Below, piece by piece: positions 29,922 to 41,049 of a DNA stretch of 64,000 nucleotides. The translations under genes were made by a program, and so were the position numbers. The number at the start of each line of letters is the position of its first letter. Positions within the stretch are counted from its first letter, which is position 1. The notes under the pieces are model-generated. The model was not told the DNA's origin. It worked only from the letters and a program-made list of their open reading frames with translations, and did not search any database. Source of the DNA: Ariolimax columbianus (lineage: Eukaryota; Mollusca; Gastropoda; Stylommatophora; Arionidae); assembly GCA_036924085.1 (NCBI GenBank), contig JAVGWX010000003.1:119334764-119398763 (forward strand), given 5' to 3'.

Positions 29922-30802
29922 TATCCGCATCCTTCTTCTTCTTCTTCTTCTTCTTCTTCTTCTTCTTCGTACGCTGTCAGAAGTCAACCTGTATTTTTTC
30001 GAAAAAAGCAGCGGTTATCCTGAGGATGTCGACACTGCCATAGAGCTTGTCTAGTGTTGCCACTGGTGATGGCCACAGCTGCTTTCTCTGATCCTCGTAT
30101 GTCAGGCAGTTTTGCAGCAAAGGTTTAGCGGTCATTTTCCCGGTACCACACCAGCATTCGTCAGTGCCACCTATCTTCAATTTATTGAATAGGTGGTACC
30201 TCAGTCTATTGTGGCCTGTGCGAAGTCTGAAGACCACAACCTGCTCTCTTCTGTTCAACTGGTAATAGGCATCGTTTTTTGTGTAGCCAGTATGTTCTGT
30301 TTCCCATTTGGTCATGTATCTAGCTCTAATAAGCCTTTTTGACTCTTCGTAGGTCACACTAGGGTCTGGTTGTGGTAGTCTTGCACCTTCTTTTACAAGT
30401 CTGTCTGCCTCCTCGTTGCCTTGGATGTTACAGTTGGATGGAACCCACTGTACCACTACTTTTTTTGGTGGAAACTGCTGGCATAGTTGACAGAGTACTG
30501 CTCTTAAATCATTAAGTTCAGTATTTTTCTGGCTTTTTAGTGCTGTGACTACGACCAGAGCATCTGTAAACATGACTATATGGCTTTCATTTCTTTTGCC
30601 TGTCACCATTTCTTCTACTGCAGCCCTCAGTGCCTCTGCCTCGGCTCTGAAATTGCTTGAATATTTTCCAGTTGCCACTGACAGTGTTATTTTTCTACCA
30701 TTTGGTAGGCTCAGGAATACCCCTGCCCCTGCGTTCTGTGTTGTGTTTGTTACAGAACCGTCGGTGTATGCATGGGTCCAGCCCATGCTTGTATCCGCAT
30801 CC
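29922..30802 (-). mobile_element. RNase H-LINE copy 5 with TSD, nested in the CR1-type element
   Basis: TATCCGCATCC at 29922-29932 and 30792-30802 is an exact 11-bp TSD. The insertion (29933-30791, 859 bp) has its (GAA)n tail at 29933-29968 (seen as TTC on the plus strand) and is truncated just upstream of the RNase H core. Confidence 0.9.
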
Positions 30803-30876
30803 AATATATTCTTAAATACATTAACTATCCCTGCCTCTACTACCTCCCGTGGCAATGCATTCCAAGCATTCACCAC
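29977..30876 (-). CDS. chimeric frame: CR1 C-terminus fused to RNase H (partial LINEs)
   Basis: A 299-codon open frame. Residues 1-29 ([18 protein letters not shown]) belong to the older CR1-type element. Residues 30-299 belong to the inserted RNase [16 protein letters not shown] with the first Asp at 39, [32 protein letters not shown] (the usual His is Asn) and the knuckle DECWCG (usually CPCG). The fusion crosses the TSD in frame by chance and continues 5' into the CR1 frame. Loss of the RNase H His and changed knuckle residues suggest inactivity. It probably has no function, but it is a long open chimeric reading frame. Confidence 0.85.
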   Translation of the reverse strand: MVNAWNALPREVVEAGIVNVFKNILDADTSMGWTHAYTDGSVTNTTQNAGAGVFLSLPNGRKITLSVATGKYSSNFRAEAEALRAAVEEMVTGKRNESHIVMFTDALVVVTALKSQKNTELNDLRAVLCQLCQQFPPKKVVVQWVPSNCNIQGNEEADRLVKEGARLPQPDPSVTYEESKRLIRARYMTKWETEHTGYTKNDAYYQLNRREQVVVFRLRTGHNRLRYHLFNKLKIGGTDECWCGTGKMTAKPLLQNCLTYEDQRKQLWPSPVATLDKLYGSVDILRITAAFFEKIQVDF

Positions 30877-31205
30877 TCTCTGAGTAAAAAAATATTTCCT
30901 AATATCTAATCTGGACCTCTCTTTAGTTAATTTGTAGCTATGCCCTCTTGTTCTTGTGGGTGGCTGTATTTAAAAAAAACAACTTGTTATAGTCTAATTT
31001 ATCCATTCCTCTGATCATCTTATAAATCTGTATTGTTACTACGAATTCTTCTCTCGCCTGGACACTGTAGGCCGGTTTTTCTGAGACTTTCCTCAAAACT
31101 GTAATTCTGGAATCCCACTATAAGCTATGTCGCTCTTTTTAAAAATTATTTCCAGCATATTTATATCCCCTCTATGATAAGGACCACACACCTGTACACA
31201 TTAGT

Positions 31206-31480
31206 ACCCACTCACGTGTTATTTTACATTGAGAAGTTTGATAGTTAAAAATATTCGTGCAGCCCCAAGTAACGTCATGTGCTTAATAGTTATGATGTTT
31301 AACTACATTAACACTAGCTCATCTAAAACTAAACTTCTCAAAGCGATGAGAGTGGAAACAGGAGCCCGTCATTAGACGCTGGTCCTTCAAGCAGATATTA
31401 CTGGCTGTCCAAACTAAAGGTACACTTTAGATTTTATTAAATGAGGAATTGGTTATTTCAGATTTTTGCAGCAGATAAAT
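31206..31480. other. no recognisable feature
   Basis: Spacer between two CR1-type copies; a CTCAAAGCGATGAGAGTGG string at about 31338 resembles part of the SINE-like head at 39395. Confidence 0.4.
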
Positions 31481-31484
31481 CCTG

Positions 31485-32336
31485 ATTAACTTAACTTAAC
31501 GCCTTTATACTGATTTAAAAGACTGCAGAGTCAGTATACAACCAGTTTCTTTTACTTTCACTTGATCTGAAAAAAAAACAACTAATCTAATCTACCCTTG
31601 AATGCATTAATTGACCCTACCTCCACTATTTCCTGTGGCAATGCATTCCAAACATTCACCACTATCTGACTAAAAAAATATTTTCTGGTTACTAATCTGG
31701 ACCTTTTTCTTATTAATGTGCTTCTGTGTCTTGTCAATCAATCAGCGATCTGTTAGCTCCCTGTGGAGCATAGGTCATCAACAAATACTCGCCAATTGTT
31801 TTTATCGTGAGCCATCTGAGCCAATTCTGTCCAGGTCCTGTTTGCTGATTTTATATTAACTGCCAGTTTTGCTCTTCCATAACCGCCCTAATCTTCATTT
31901 ACTTCTCTTGCTCTGTGTATTCCGGAACAGAACATGTCTGGTAATGTTATCAACTAGTTTCCGTAATGTGTGGCCTATCCATCGCCATCGTTTCCTCCGT
32001 ATTTCATGCTTTACTTGTATTCGTCCAATTTTGTCTATCAGTTCAACGTTAGTGATCTTGTCGTACCATTTACATCCTTCTATTTTTCGCAGGCAACCAT
32101 TTGCGAAGGTCTGTATCTTTTTCATAAGTACCTGTGTGTAGGCAGTTGTATTTAAAAAAAAAAATTGTAATAGTATAATTTATCATTTTCGTTAATTATC
32201 TTATAAACCTGTATTAAGTCACCTATAATTCTTCTTCTTCTAATTTCTAGACACAGTAGACCGGTTTCTCCGAATCTTTCCTAATAAATATAATTCTGAA
32301 ATGTAACTATTAGTTTTGTCGCTCTTCTTTTTAAGA
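31485..32336 (-). pseudogene. CR1/L2-type LINE 3' region, copy 3, split by a LINE fragment
   Basis: The same family and orientation as copy 2: the (TTAAG)-type tail at 31485-31500, then the AWNALP-equivalent region near 31630-31660, and after an interruption (about 31734-32122) the upstream part (TTATCATTTTCGTTAATTATC and a GTCGCTCTTCTTTTTAAG end). The frame is broken throughout. Confidence 0.65.
31734..32125 (-). pseudogene. LINE C-terminus, RWIGHTLRK family, nested
   Basis: The minus strand is open at 31895-32125: KIQTFANGCLRKIEGCKWYD, then NVELIDKIGRIQVKHEIRRK and RWRWIGHTLRKLVDNITR. Beyond a frameshift come GYGRAKLAVNIKSANRTWTE, AQMAHDKNNWRVFVDDLC and a stop, then TTGATTGA at the 3' end. 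This is the C-terminal region of an RTE-related LINE family distinct from the others here. It interrupts CR1-type copy 3. Confidence 0.7.
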
Positions 32337-33230
32337 CGAGACATGGTGTACGAAAGGTACGAAACTGATATTTCTGGACATTTAGAGAACCATAATGCGT
32401 GTATGCAGGGAAATGAAGAAAACCTCATTACACCAAGATACAAAGCTAAGGGTTCATGAGGGAAAAAAAAAGAAATACTGAAGGCAAAAGTTGAAAACAA
32501 TAACCTTCAAAAGTTTCCTCTCATAAATGATACTGATTCGAAGAATACCTGCTTTTAGAACATCTTTCGGTTTTGTAGGATAAACTACAGTCGTGCGTTC
32601 CTTCCTTTAATGTGACCAAATAGCACGCAATGTTCTTGCCTGTGCTACAATACAAAACAGTAGCGGCTTCAGTCAGGCGGGTTAGCTGTATGCGTGGTAG
32701 TCAGCAATGTCCTGAGTCTAATCCTTCGTCGTATCGTGCCATTTCGGACTTAGGTCTCTAAGCAGACCATCTCGTCATTGTATGGGTGAGCGACAGCGTG
32801 GGCGTGTACTCAGTTGACCACCAAAACGTGGTTCTAGTTGTTTGTCTGTTGTCTGGCATGATCACCACGCGACCATCTCAATCGTATTTACGAGACAACG
32901 AGGCCAGCACGACTTCTCCAAAAAGAGTGTGTTCTTCGATTTTGGCATTGTAATTCGATCTCTAATCGAGATCCCGTGAACACGTCTTTCCTTTGCTGGG
33001 TAAGGCGGAGTTTCTCTGTATTCGCGTTCCCTAAATAACACACATAACAGCTGTAGATTATTACTTAGGTGACCGCATAATTGAAAAGGTGCGCCCTTAC
33101 CATGGTATATTTCAGGTGCTGGAGTATGGGTTTATGGCATTGAAGCTAGACCAGCCTGCAGCGCTTCGTCTGAAGATTTTCTGGTCTAGGGTATGGGTGG
33201 CATTTATTTCCTTATTCTTAGTCGACTTGT
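32337..33230. other. unassigned sequence
   Basis: No assignable gene. A string near 32680-32740 looks weakly tRNA-like but lacks a convincing A/B-box pair. Confidence 0.45.
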
Positions 33231-33232
33231 GG

Positions 33233-33360
33233 GGATTCCGTGGCGAAGTGGTTAAGCGAGGTGGTGTGGGTTCGACCCTGCATTTCGTAGTCGCCCCCTA
33301 GTCGTCTTGTCCGTGACTTGCCACTGGGGTCGGATGGCACGAGACGAGAGAGTGAGGATA
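33233..33360 (+). repeat. tRNA-derived SINE head (S5)
   Basis: ATTCCGTGGCGAAGTGGTTA (A-box region) followed by GTGGGTTCGACCCTGCA (B box) at tRNA-like spacing, then a body with GGGTCGGATGGCACGAGACG. Likely a SINE; the acceptor stem does not pair well enough for a working tRNA. Confidence 0.6.
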
Positions 33361-33451
33361 AAAAGTAGCGCAGTTAAATCTTAAAAGAAATAGCGCTAGC
33401 AAAATAAAGTATGCCATGATCGTCTTCGATGGACGGCGGCCTTTGCCTTTT

Positions 33452-33820
33452 GAGTCCACTTGTACTTTTACAGGGACGGATGTACCTGTGCAGGTCCCAG
33501 CTGTGTCGTGTGCTGGATATAGCCTTGGAGGAGTTTCTGCTTAGCTGGCTAGGATCTAGCAACTTATTACTCCGCTGCGTTGGGACAAGAGTCGCAAATA
33601 GCGGCTAACCGATGTGCCAGTCAATCTTAATAGACTTAAACACTAGAGCAAAGTAAACCCGCATCCTGTTAGGCGCCATCTATGATGGTTTAAACAAACC
33701 ACCTAACCATGGCCGGTGTAATGCCAATTCCCACAGTTAGTCGCCTCTTACGACATGCACTCTGCGGGGCAGTGGTGCTATTCTTGTTCTCGCCACACAC
33801 AAAGACCGTGGCGGTCCACT
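33452..33820 (-). repeat. dispersed repeat R-B, copy 3
   Basis: Reverse-oriented copy: CACTTGTACTTTTACAGGGA, TAACCGATGTGCCAGTC, AGAGCAAAGTAAACCCGC, CAGTTAGTCGCCTCTTACGA. It abuts an RTE-1-like remnant at about 33826. Confidence 0.8.
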
Positions 33821-33825
33821 CCTGT

Positions 33826-34400
33826 CCCAGGTAAATGTATGCGCTGATATCTTCCATATGCACATTTCCCAGCTTGGTCACATATTTGCGGTAGAATGAA
33901 TTATGAGACACTGCGTTTTCTTTTTGTTCATCCGCAGACCGACACCTCTCAGTTCATTCACATAATGTTGGTCGTGTGAGCGATACGCACAATGTCGTCC
34001 ACAAAGTGGCGTTGGGGTAGTCATTAACATTATGATAATGATCTGGAATTCACTTGATCTGGAAAAAAAAAACATATGTGCATCTAATCTATCAGTGAAT
34101 GCATTAATTGATCCTGCCTCCACTATTTCCTGGGGCAATGCATTCCAAACTTTCACCACAATCTGACTAAAAAAATAATTTTAAAACAATAAATATATAC
34201 ATGAATCTATCTGGTTAATTCAACTTTTGAAAGATGTACTCAGTGCCTGCTGTAAAGAGCTTTGGAGAAATTTCATCGCCCTGCCGTACTCTTCTTGACA
34301 GTGGCATATTTACTGGACGGCGGTACAGAGTAATGTCCGTCCTGCAAATTACGTTGATTTTTTCCGGTACTACTGTTGACACGAAATAGACTGAGCAGTT
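33826..34400 (-). pseudogene. RTE-1-like LINE RT remnant, split by a CR1-type fragment
   Basis: Minus-strand order: RRPVNMPLSRRVRQGDEISP and LFTAGTEYIFQKLN (34360-34210, RT motif B, RxRQGDxISPKLF as in RTE-1-type elements). Then, after the nested CR1 piece, a VDDIVRIAH block near 33990 (motif C region), LRMNKKKTQCLI near 33930 and SAYIYLGQE near 33840. Frames shift repeatedly. The element is dead. Confidence 0.65.
34036..34185 (-). pseudogene. CR1/L2-type LINE fragment, copy 4
   Basis: Minus strand gives VVKVWNALPQEIVEAGSINA, the same C-terminal signature as copies 2 and 3. It lies within the RTE-1-like remnant. Confidence 0.7.
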
Positions 34401-34985
34401 TATATAACTTCTGGCCGATCGAACTTTCCCGATCTAATTTAGGAAATCCACACTACATCAATTCTGGACTCTGGCAACCCCCCAAAAAAGGAGTTGTCTC
34501 AATGTTACCAGAAGATGCCCTATCTTCACCACAATAATTTTCGACTTATTACTTGTGCGAGCAGGGATTTTCTGCATTGGCCAACATTAACAATAAGAAA
34601 TGTGAACCACTTCTTTTTGTTGATCAAAATTATGGGTTTACCGTTCGACCCTGTATTGAACAATTGTGCAAAAGCAGAGAAACACATATTTCTCAGTGAA
34701 TGATAAAATGTAATTATTGACTCGTTAATTGTTACCATCTCAGTTGATATTGTATAGTTACAATTTATGTGTTCGTCATGTATGAATAAATAACGCTGGT
34801 AACAATATTTAATATATATTTTATATTTCCTCTGTGTTTTTCGCTTAAGTTAAAATATGAGTTTTTCTTTCTTCGTGCAACGCCCCACAACATTGCGACT
34901 TACCCTGTGAGATTGAGTGCTGTAGTGTACCTAGCTAGAATCAGTCAATTCACAGTCTCCGATCCCTTTTATGGCATACCATTTT
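34401..34985. other. no recognisable feature
   Basis: AT-rich sequence, no assignable frame. Confidence 0.5.
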
Positions 34986-35262
34986 ACTATCGTCTGAGGG
35001 GACGGCGTGGCCTTGTGGTCAAGTGGCACGGCTCACGACCCGAAGGTGCTGGGTTCGATCCCCATCACAGCACCGGCCGTTACCCCGGGGAAGCAAATCC
35101 TTAGAAAATGCAGGAGGAAGCAGACCCTTACATAAAATGCGTGCTGAAGTCGGATGCACTGGGCCGATAGGCGCAAAATAAAAACCACAGTGCAACGCAC
35201 ACCGCCTTGGGGAATAGAAAAATAAGGCGAACACAAAAAAAACAAAAAAACTATCGTCTGAG
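34986..35262 (+). mobile_element. tRNA-derived SINE S1, plus-strand copy with TSD
   Basis: ACTATCGTCTGAG at 34986-34998 and 35250-35262 is an exact 13-bp TSD. The head GGGACGGCGTGGCCTTGTGG has the A box, GGGTTCGATCCCC is the B box, and the 3' end is A-rich. A clean, complete member of the S1 family. Confidence 0.92.
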
Positions 35263-35929
35263 TAGCATACTTGTATAGTTCGGTTCTCCCGGTAAAGGTG
35301 CCAGATTTATGCCACCCCCTCCCCCCCCCCCCCCGGCTACTCATACGCTCCAGTTAACCAAGTTGTTAATAGGTACCTAGCTTAATGGTAGTCAATTAAA
35401 ATAGTAAGCAAGAGTACCTCTACGTTTTAACATTTTGTTTAGTACTACAATTTACAGCGTGACCTTGCTTATTTAAATACATATTGGTGACATCAATTTG
35501 AGTTTGTTTATTCACACACACCTTTGCTGTGACTTGATAAACTAAATTACTTCCTTGTTTAGTGGAGACTTATCAGCATCCCCAATGAGTGTAACCATGT
35601 TTACCGATTGTAATTTTCAGGACAAGATTAGTCTTCAACAAAAGAGTCATCACTTGCTGTTTTAATGTAGTTATATATGTAGCACGCTCACTTACTCTCT
35701 CAATCTGTCATTCTTTCACTAGTTATTCTTAATCTGAAACAATTTTTAAAAAAATGTAATTCCCCCATTTAATATTTTAAAAAAATAAATAAATAACACA
35801 GACATGAAGAACACAAAATTTAAAAAAAACATTCATTGAGCCAACTATTAATGCGAATCGTGTTTGGAAATCTACTCATTATCGGCAAGTTCTGCAAAAA
35901 TGTTTGCTCAATCAAAATAATAAAAATAT
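35263..35929. other. no recognisable feature
   Basis: AT-rich; a short C-run at 35320-35334. Confidence 0.5.
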
Positions 35930-36829
35930 ATAGACGGTGCTTCTCAAATCATCTTCTTAGGTATAGAACCTGACGCAATAAACTGCTTCACAGAGGTTCT
36001 CATTTTGTGTCACTGGGTCTGGCATTTTGGCAAACTAAATCAATTTATTATGTTTCTCAAATTGATGTCCTGTGTTGTTTGAAGATATTCCTGCTGTTGA
36101 GTTGACGGTTGACTACGTTTTATGGCAGCGGGTTACAGTGGCTCCTCTTACATGCTCATGCGTATCTGAGAATGTGAACCAACGTGTTCCTAGCTGTAAT
36201 TAAATACACGACTTCCCAGCAAACTCACCACTATTGGGATTACATTGTTGATTCCCATCTCGTTGGCTAGGCTGCTGTAACACGGCATGTATCCAGGAGC
36301 AGTTTTCATTTCCGCTACCCTGTTGTAGTCCTAACATTTTAAATTGGTGCATGGTCACTAAATTGTTGCCCTGAGCTCAGCCTCTTAATATCAATCATTT
36401 TATAACATTTATCAATTCACTGATCTGTGTTCAGTGAATTAAATAATCTGTCACTTGACAATGCTTCTGAAATTGATGTCCTGAGCTCAGCCCCTTACAA
36501 AATAAATCATGTGACAATTCTTCTGAAATTGTTGCCATCAATCCAGTCCCTATCAAAATAAATCACTTGACAATGCTTCTGAAATTGATGTCCTGAACTC
36601 AGTCCCTTACAAAATAAATCATATGACAATTCTTCTGAAATTGTTGCCATCAATCCAGTCCCTATCAAAATAAATCACTTGACAATACGTCTGAAATTTT
36701 TGTCGCGTGTGCATTTTCTTAAATAATAAATTATGGTCAAAGATACAGCAGTAAATGAGATGATAGCAACCAGCGACGCATAGGTTATGCAACCAAATCA
36801 GACGAAGACCTTTTTCCACCTTTACGTTG

Positions 36830-37020
36830 CGGACATGGAAACAGATTACAGACTTGCTAAGAGATTTTGGATCGCGATAGAAAGGCACCGCTGGGTTCAA
36901 ACATACCGTGCTGACATCGAATGTGTCTTTTCGAAAGGCGCTGATATTCCAGTTTAGCTGTGAAATACGACACAATGCCATAAACGTCTTTTTCAAGACG
37001 AACGATAACGAAGAAGAAGA
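36830..37020 (+). repeat. dispersed repeat R-C, copy 2 (weak)
   Basis: Shares GGATCG..ATAGAAAGGCA, CGTGCTGACATC and the terminal CAAGACGAACGATAACGAAG with R-C copy 1, then runs into the (GAA)n block. Lower similarity than the other copies. Confidence 0.45.
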
Positions 37021-37300
37021 AAAAGAACAATAACAACAACACAAAGAACAAGAAAAAGAACAAGAAGAAGAACAAGTATCAGAAGCAGAAGAAGAAGAAG
37101 AAGAAGAAGAAGAAGAAGAAGAAGAAGAAGAAGAAGAAGAAGAAAAAGAAGAAGAAGAAAAAGAAGAAGAAGAAGAAGAAGAACAGGCAGAAGAAGAAGA
37201 GGAAGAAGAAGAAGAACAACAACAACAGCAGCAACAGTAACAACAACAAAAACAAGCAGATGAAAAGCAAGAAGAAGAAGACGAATAAGAAGAAAAAGCT
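37012..37300 (+). repeat. (GAA)n-rich purine tract
   Basis: About 290 bases of GAA/AAG/AAC repeats. The minus-strand poly-Phe frames here are artefacts. It probably expanded from the 3' tail of the adjacent R-C copy. Confidence 0.9.
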
Positions 37301-38110
37301 ACACAATGTTTCTCAAATCTCTGCCCCGTATGCAGTCTATAACACAGTAAATTACTTTATAACATTTTTCACACCACTATCCTGTATCCATTACCTTTTA
37401 TAATTACATCGATTTTCGTTTCTTAGATGTTTCTGAAGTGTGCCCAGTATTTTAACGAAATAAACCAATTTATACTATTTCTCAGATTTTTTTCCTCTGT
37501 GTCGAGTCCTCTAAACATGAATCACGAAACAAGGTTTCTCAATTTTCTGTAATATGACCAGTTTCTTAAACATAAATCAATAAACAGGGTCTCTCAACTT
37601 TCTGTTATATATCCAGTTTCTTAAACATAAATCAATAAACAGGGTCTCTCAACTTTCTGTTTTATGTCCAGTTTCTTAAACATAAATTAATAAACAGGGT
37701 CTCTCAACTTTATGTTATATGTCCAGTTTCTTAAACATAAATCAATAAACAGGGTCTCTCAATTTTCTGTTATTTGTCCAGTTTCTTAAACATAAATCAA
37801 TAAACAGGGTCTCTCAATTTTCTGTTATATGACCAGTTTCTTAAACATAAATCAATAAACAACGTCTCTCAACTTTCTGTTATATGTCCATAAATCAATA
37901 AACAATGTCTCTAAATGTTCAGTTATAGGTCCAGTTTCTTAAGAATAATCAATAATGTCTCTAAATGTTTTGTTATGTGTCCAATACATTAAACATAATC
38001 CAATAAACAATGTCTCAAAATTTTCTGTTGTATGTCCAGTTTCTTAAACATAAATCATTAAGCAATGTCTCAAAATGTTATGCCATGTTGTCAATCTCTA
38101 AAATAATACA

Positions 38111-39360
38111 CTGTCTTAGCAACATCTAATGTGCCCAGCTGGAGTAGAGGTCTTTGTATATATTAACAGTCGAGTGTGCATAGAAATAGGTGATTTACCT
38201 GTTGTGTATTTGCATTACACAGGAGCCGTCTCTGATTGACCTCCATGGTTGCCACCCACTTTTGGGTAGGAATTTTATTACCGTTATAAGTTCTCACCAG
38301 ACAGCTGGTGACAGCCTGCTATTCATGATTTTCAATTGCCAAGAGATTTATTTACGTGCACATCTGATACACATACTTTCCAAGTGTATCATTCATCTCC
38401 GATAGAACTAGAGGTCTGTCTCAATTCCATTGAGACCAGCGACAATTTAAACTTGTTAATTCGAACACCATTTCATATGTTCTTTCGTTTTGTTAGCTCC
38501 TAATACCTAACTTCTCAGTTATAGTGACCTCTCGCCCAATCCCTTCTCTCACTTAAACAATACATCAATGTGTCAAATTTCCCTCATTGCACAATGTGTT
38601 CGTTTCTCACATATTCAATTGATGCGCAATGTTTCTTAAAATGTTGCTCTTAGTAAAGTATACAGCAAATACAACTTGTTTGCCAATGTTCTTTGACCTC
38701 CCTGCACGGAATTGAGACTTGCCTTATTACTGCGTGTTTATGTTAAGTTTATTTAATATTTTTCAATTGTTAAAATCGGCCATTAGTATTATTAATACTC
38801 ATCAGTATCGTGTTGCTCTTCTAAAACTTGTCATATGTCAGTCTTGTAAACAGTTATTCGCCACAGTTCAAAGAATTTAAGGAATATTGTAAGCTTGGAT
38901 CTCTTATTTGACAATAATGTCGTTGTTAGATACGCTGGATTTACACATTGCTCGAATTTTTTGTACAATAATGTGTTGTCTGGGGGACACGTGCTGAGCA
39001 AGTCAGTTCAAAAAGCAGATTTGATCCTTTGCAAAATTTCACGCAAGTTTTAAAAAAATGTATCTTGCAACTCGTATTCATTGACAACTTCTCACCTCGT
39101 ACAGGTTTAGAATGACTCAGCAGCAGATACCCTTTTTTTATTTCACCATGTAACGTTTGCAGAACAGCAGCGATGGATAAGCATAGGCATGCTGCAAATT
39201 GGAAGTCGGCAGGTGGATGTTGTTCGGAATTCAATGATTCACAGTCAATTGTCTGCAGATTGTGGAACAGGTACCAACATCACGGAATCGTTTCTGGTTT
39301 GTCTCCGACTGGCTGACCAAGAGTCACTCCACGATGTCAAGACCGACCTCATTACTCATG
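38111..39360. other. no recognisable feature
   Basis: AT-rich, with faint echoes of the 55-bp satellite near 38560-38650. Confidence 0.45.
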
Positions 39361-39361
39361 C

Positions 39362-39445
39362 ATGGGGTAGTTAGGTAAAGCACGCGCCTCTTATCCTCAA
39401 AGCGATGAGCGGAAACACGGTGGGTGATCAAATCCCGCATGTTTT
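39362..39445 (+). repeat. tRNA-like SINE head (S6)
   Basis: TAGTTAGGTAAAGCACGCGCC (A-box region) followed by GGTGATCAAATCCCGC (B-box-like) at roughly tRNA spacing. The body is not traced. Confidence 0.4.
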
Positions 39446-39529
39446 AAGCGACCTATGTCTTGCGACTGATCAAAGGAAGCTCGGGACCAGATAGTGAGTT
39501 TGATGAACAGCCAGTTCTTTCTCATTATA

Positions 39530-40215
39530 ATTAAAATACAAAACCGTCTGAAGATGTCGCCATCATCGCTTGCGATAGACAGTTGCCATTACTAACATCT
39601 TGAACAGACAACTAGGATTTGGGTCTGCACCCAGACAGTACTAAACAGCTTGCAGGAAATGTAACTGGCCTTCTCCGAACGTATATATGTTGCCCTGCCC
39701 ATGTCATCACGTCACAATCAAGTCAGAATGGATTGGTGCGAACGTCATCGGAGATGGGCCAATCAACAGTTGGAATCGGTGGAATTTTATGATGAGTCCC
39801 GATACCATTTAGATTTTCAAGACGACCGAATACGTGGCTGGCGGCCGCGCCATGAACGTTACCAGCCTCCAGCTAAGCCGCACGGACCTGACTTTATTTC
39901 TCAGGATGACAATGCACGACCTCATCGTGCTCGTTGATCCAGGATGACCATCATAGGCAGCATACACGGACGTTGCCATGGCCAGCCATATCTATTGATG
40001 TCTATCTAATTAAGCATTTGTTGGAATTTCTCAGCAGACGTGTCTGATAATGTCTAGCCGCTTCTCACGCCCTCCTGCAGCTAGCCTATGGTCTTCTGCA
40101 GGAGTGGTAGAGAATTTCTCAAGACGAACATCAGAAGGCATATTCGCAGTATGAAACGTCACAGCGATGCTTGCTCATCGACATATGGTAGTTCTACGCG
40201 GTACTAAGAACACGG
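39530..40215 (+). pseudogene. Tc1-like transposase pseudogene
   Basis: A Tc1/mariner DDE transposase readable across frames. The N-terminal part QTTRIWVCTQTVLNSLQEM leads into RMDWCERHRRWANQQLESV, FYDESRYHLDF (first catalytic Asp), RIRGWRPRHERY, then DNARPHRAR (second Asp), and in other frames FLKTNIRRHIRSMKRH and STYGSSTRY near the C-terminus. The distance between RHERY and DNARPH is much shorter than in intact Tc1 transposases, so roughly 45-60 residues are deleted. The longest open stretch is 39701-39937. No terminal inverted repeats were found. Enzyme role: cut-and-paste transposition; this copy is dead. Confidence 0.8.
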
Positions 40216-40970
40216 GAAACTTATGGAAATGAATTACCGATACCTGCTTGCTTGCCAGTGGTACTTCCATTACATAATGAAACGTAAACCATTGTTTCTA
40301 CCAAAAATGTCATGTTGTAGGGTACCAGTGCACTTGTATAATTAAACAAATCAGGTGATTTCAATTACATCGTCTGTGGCAATGTTTTAAATTCAATATC
40401 TACTTTATGTGCGTAGAATATTATATTTGGAGTGTTCCTCCTGGCGCTTTCTTTCAAACCTAGAAAGCTACTCCGTACTCGGCAACTATTTGACCTGTAT
40501 GAATGCTAGAGTGTCAAACAGGGTTCGGGGCAGTGTCTTGTACTGTGAACGGGTCAAAGACACCGCTAATGACTGCTTCCGAAATGACCTCAGTGTGACA
40601 GGAGTCCAGTTGTCTTCAATGCCACATCCAGACCCTCTTAGAAACGTGTTTATCTGTCTTTCTTGATTAATATGATTGCTGATTTCCTATAACACTTGTC
40701 AGGAATTGCTATTTATTTTCTGTCTCATCTGCTTCTTGTATTTCACATTCTTTCTCGTCCCCGAGGGCATGTACAGCAAAATTAGGTATTCCAAAGCTAC
40801 GAGGCATCGGTAAAGGCTATAGAACGCTCCAGTGTTGTAAAATGTTGGAAAATCTTTCACGATATTTATTTGTGCATGCACTATCTGCACTAAACTTGAC
40901 CACTCTCACTAGGTTGACCAGCCAGCCAGTGTATTTAAAGTTTGTGGCCGATGAATTTTGCAACAAATAC
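40216..40970. other. no recognisable feature
   Basis: No assignable gene; the 85-codon frame at 40409-40666 has no known motif. Confidence 0.45.
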
Positions 40971-40971
40971 A

Positions 40972-41049
40972 ATATTTGTCGCAAGCCGTTTCTTCCTGTA
41001 ACCTTTCCACATATTTGTCGCAAGCCGTTTCTTCCTGTAACCTTTCCAC
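40972..41049 (+). repeat. 39-bp perfect tandem duplication
   Basis: The unit beginning ATATTTGTCGCAAGCCGTTT is repeated exactly twice (40972-41010 and 41011-41049), which suggests a very recent slippage or replication event. Confidence 0.95.

Larger units (their letters stand above)
29831..31205 (-). pseudogene. CR1/L2-type LINE 3' region, copy 2, split by an insertion
   Basis: The minus strand reads CGPYHRGDINMLEIIFKKSD near 31170, a TIQIYKMIRGMDKLDYNKLFF-like block near 31010, [20 protein letters not shown] near 30920 and [20 protein letters not shown] near 30850. It then resumes beyond the insertion as a 3' UTR ending in GTTAAGTTAAGTTAA at 29831-29845. This is the typical C-terminus of CR1/L2/Rex-like LINEs. 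Bases 29933-30791 are a later RNase H-LINE insertion. Stops are present upstream of the C-terminal block. Confidence 0.75.
35930..38110 (+). repeat. ~55-bp satellite, decayed to well preserved
   Basis: The best-preserved part (37540-38060) has a unit of 55 bases beginning TTAAACATAAATCAATAAAC and containing TCTCAACTTTCTGTTATATG and TCCAGTTTC, repeated about 8-9 times. Upstream (36440-36700) a two-unit higher-order form of about 113 bases appears, and more decayed copies extend back to about 35930. It is interrupted at about 36720-37305 by an R-C fragment and a (GAA)n block. Confidence 0.8.

Noticed and set aside
32680..32740. Another tRNA-like SINE head
   Set aside because: A B-box-like string is present, but there is no convincing A box at the right distance.
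37079..37306. Poly-Phe minus-strand frame
   Set aside because: Reverse complement of a GAA/AAG purine tract.
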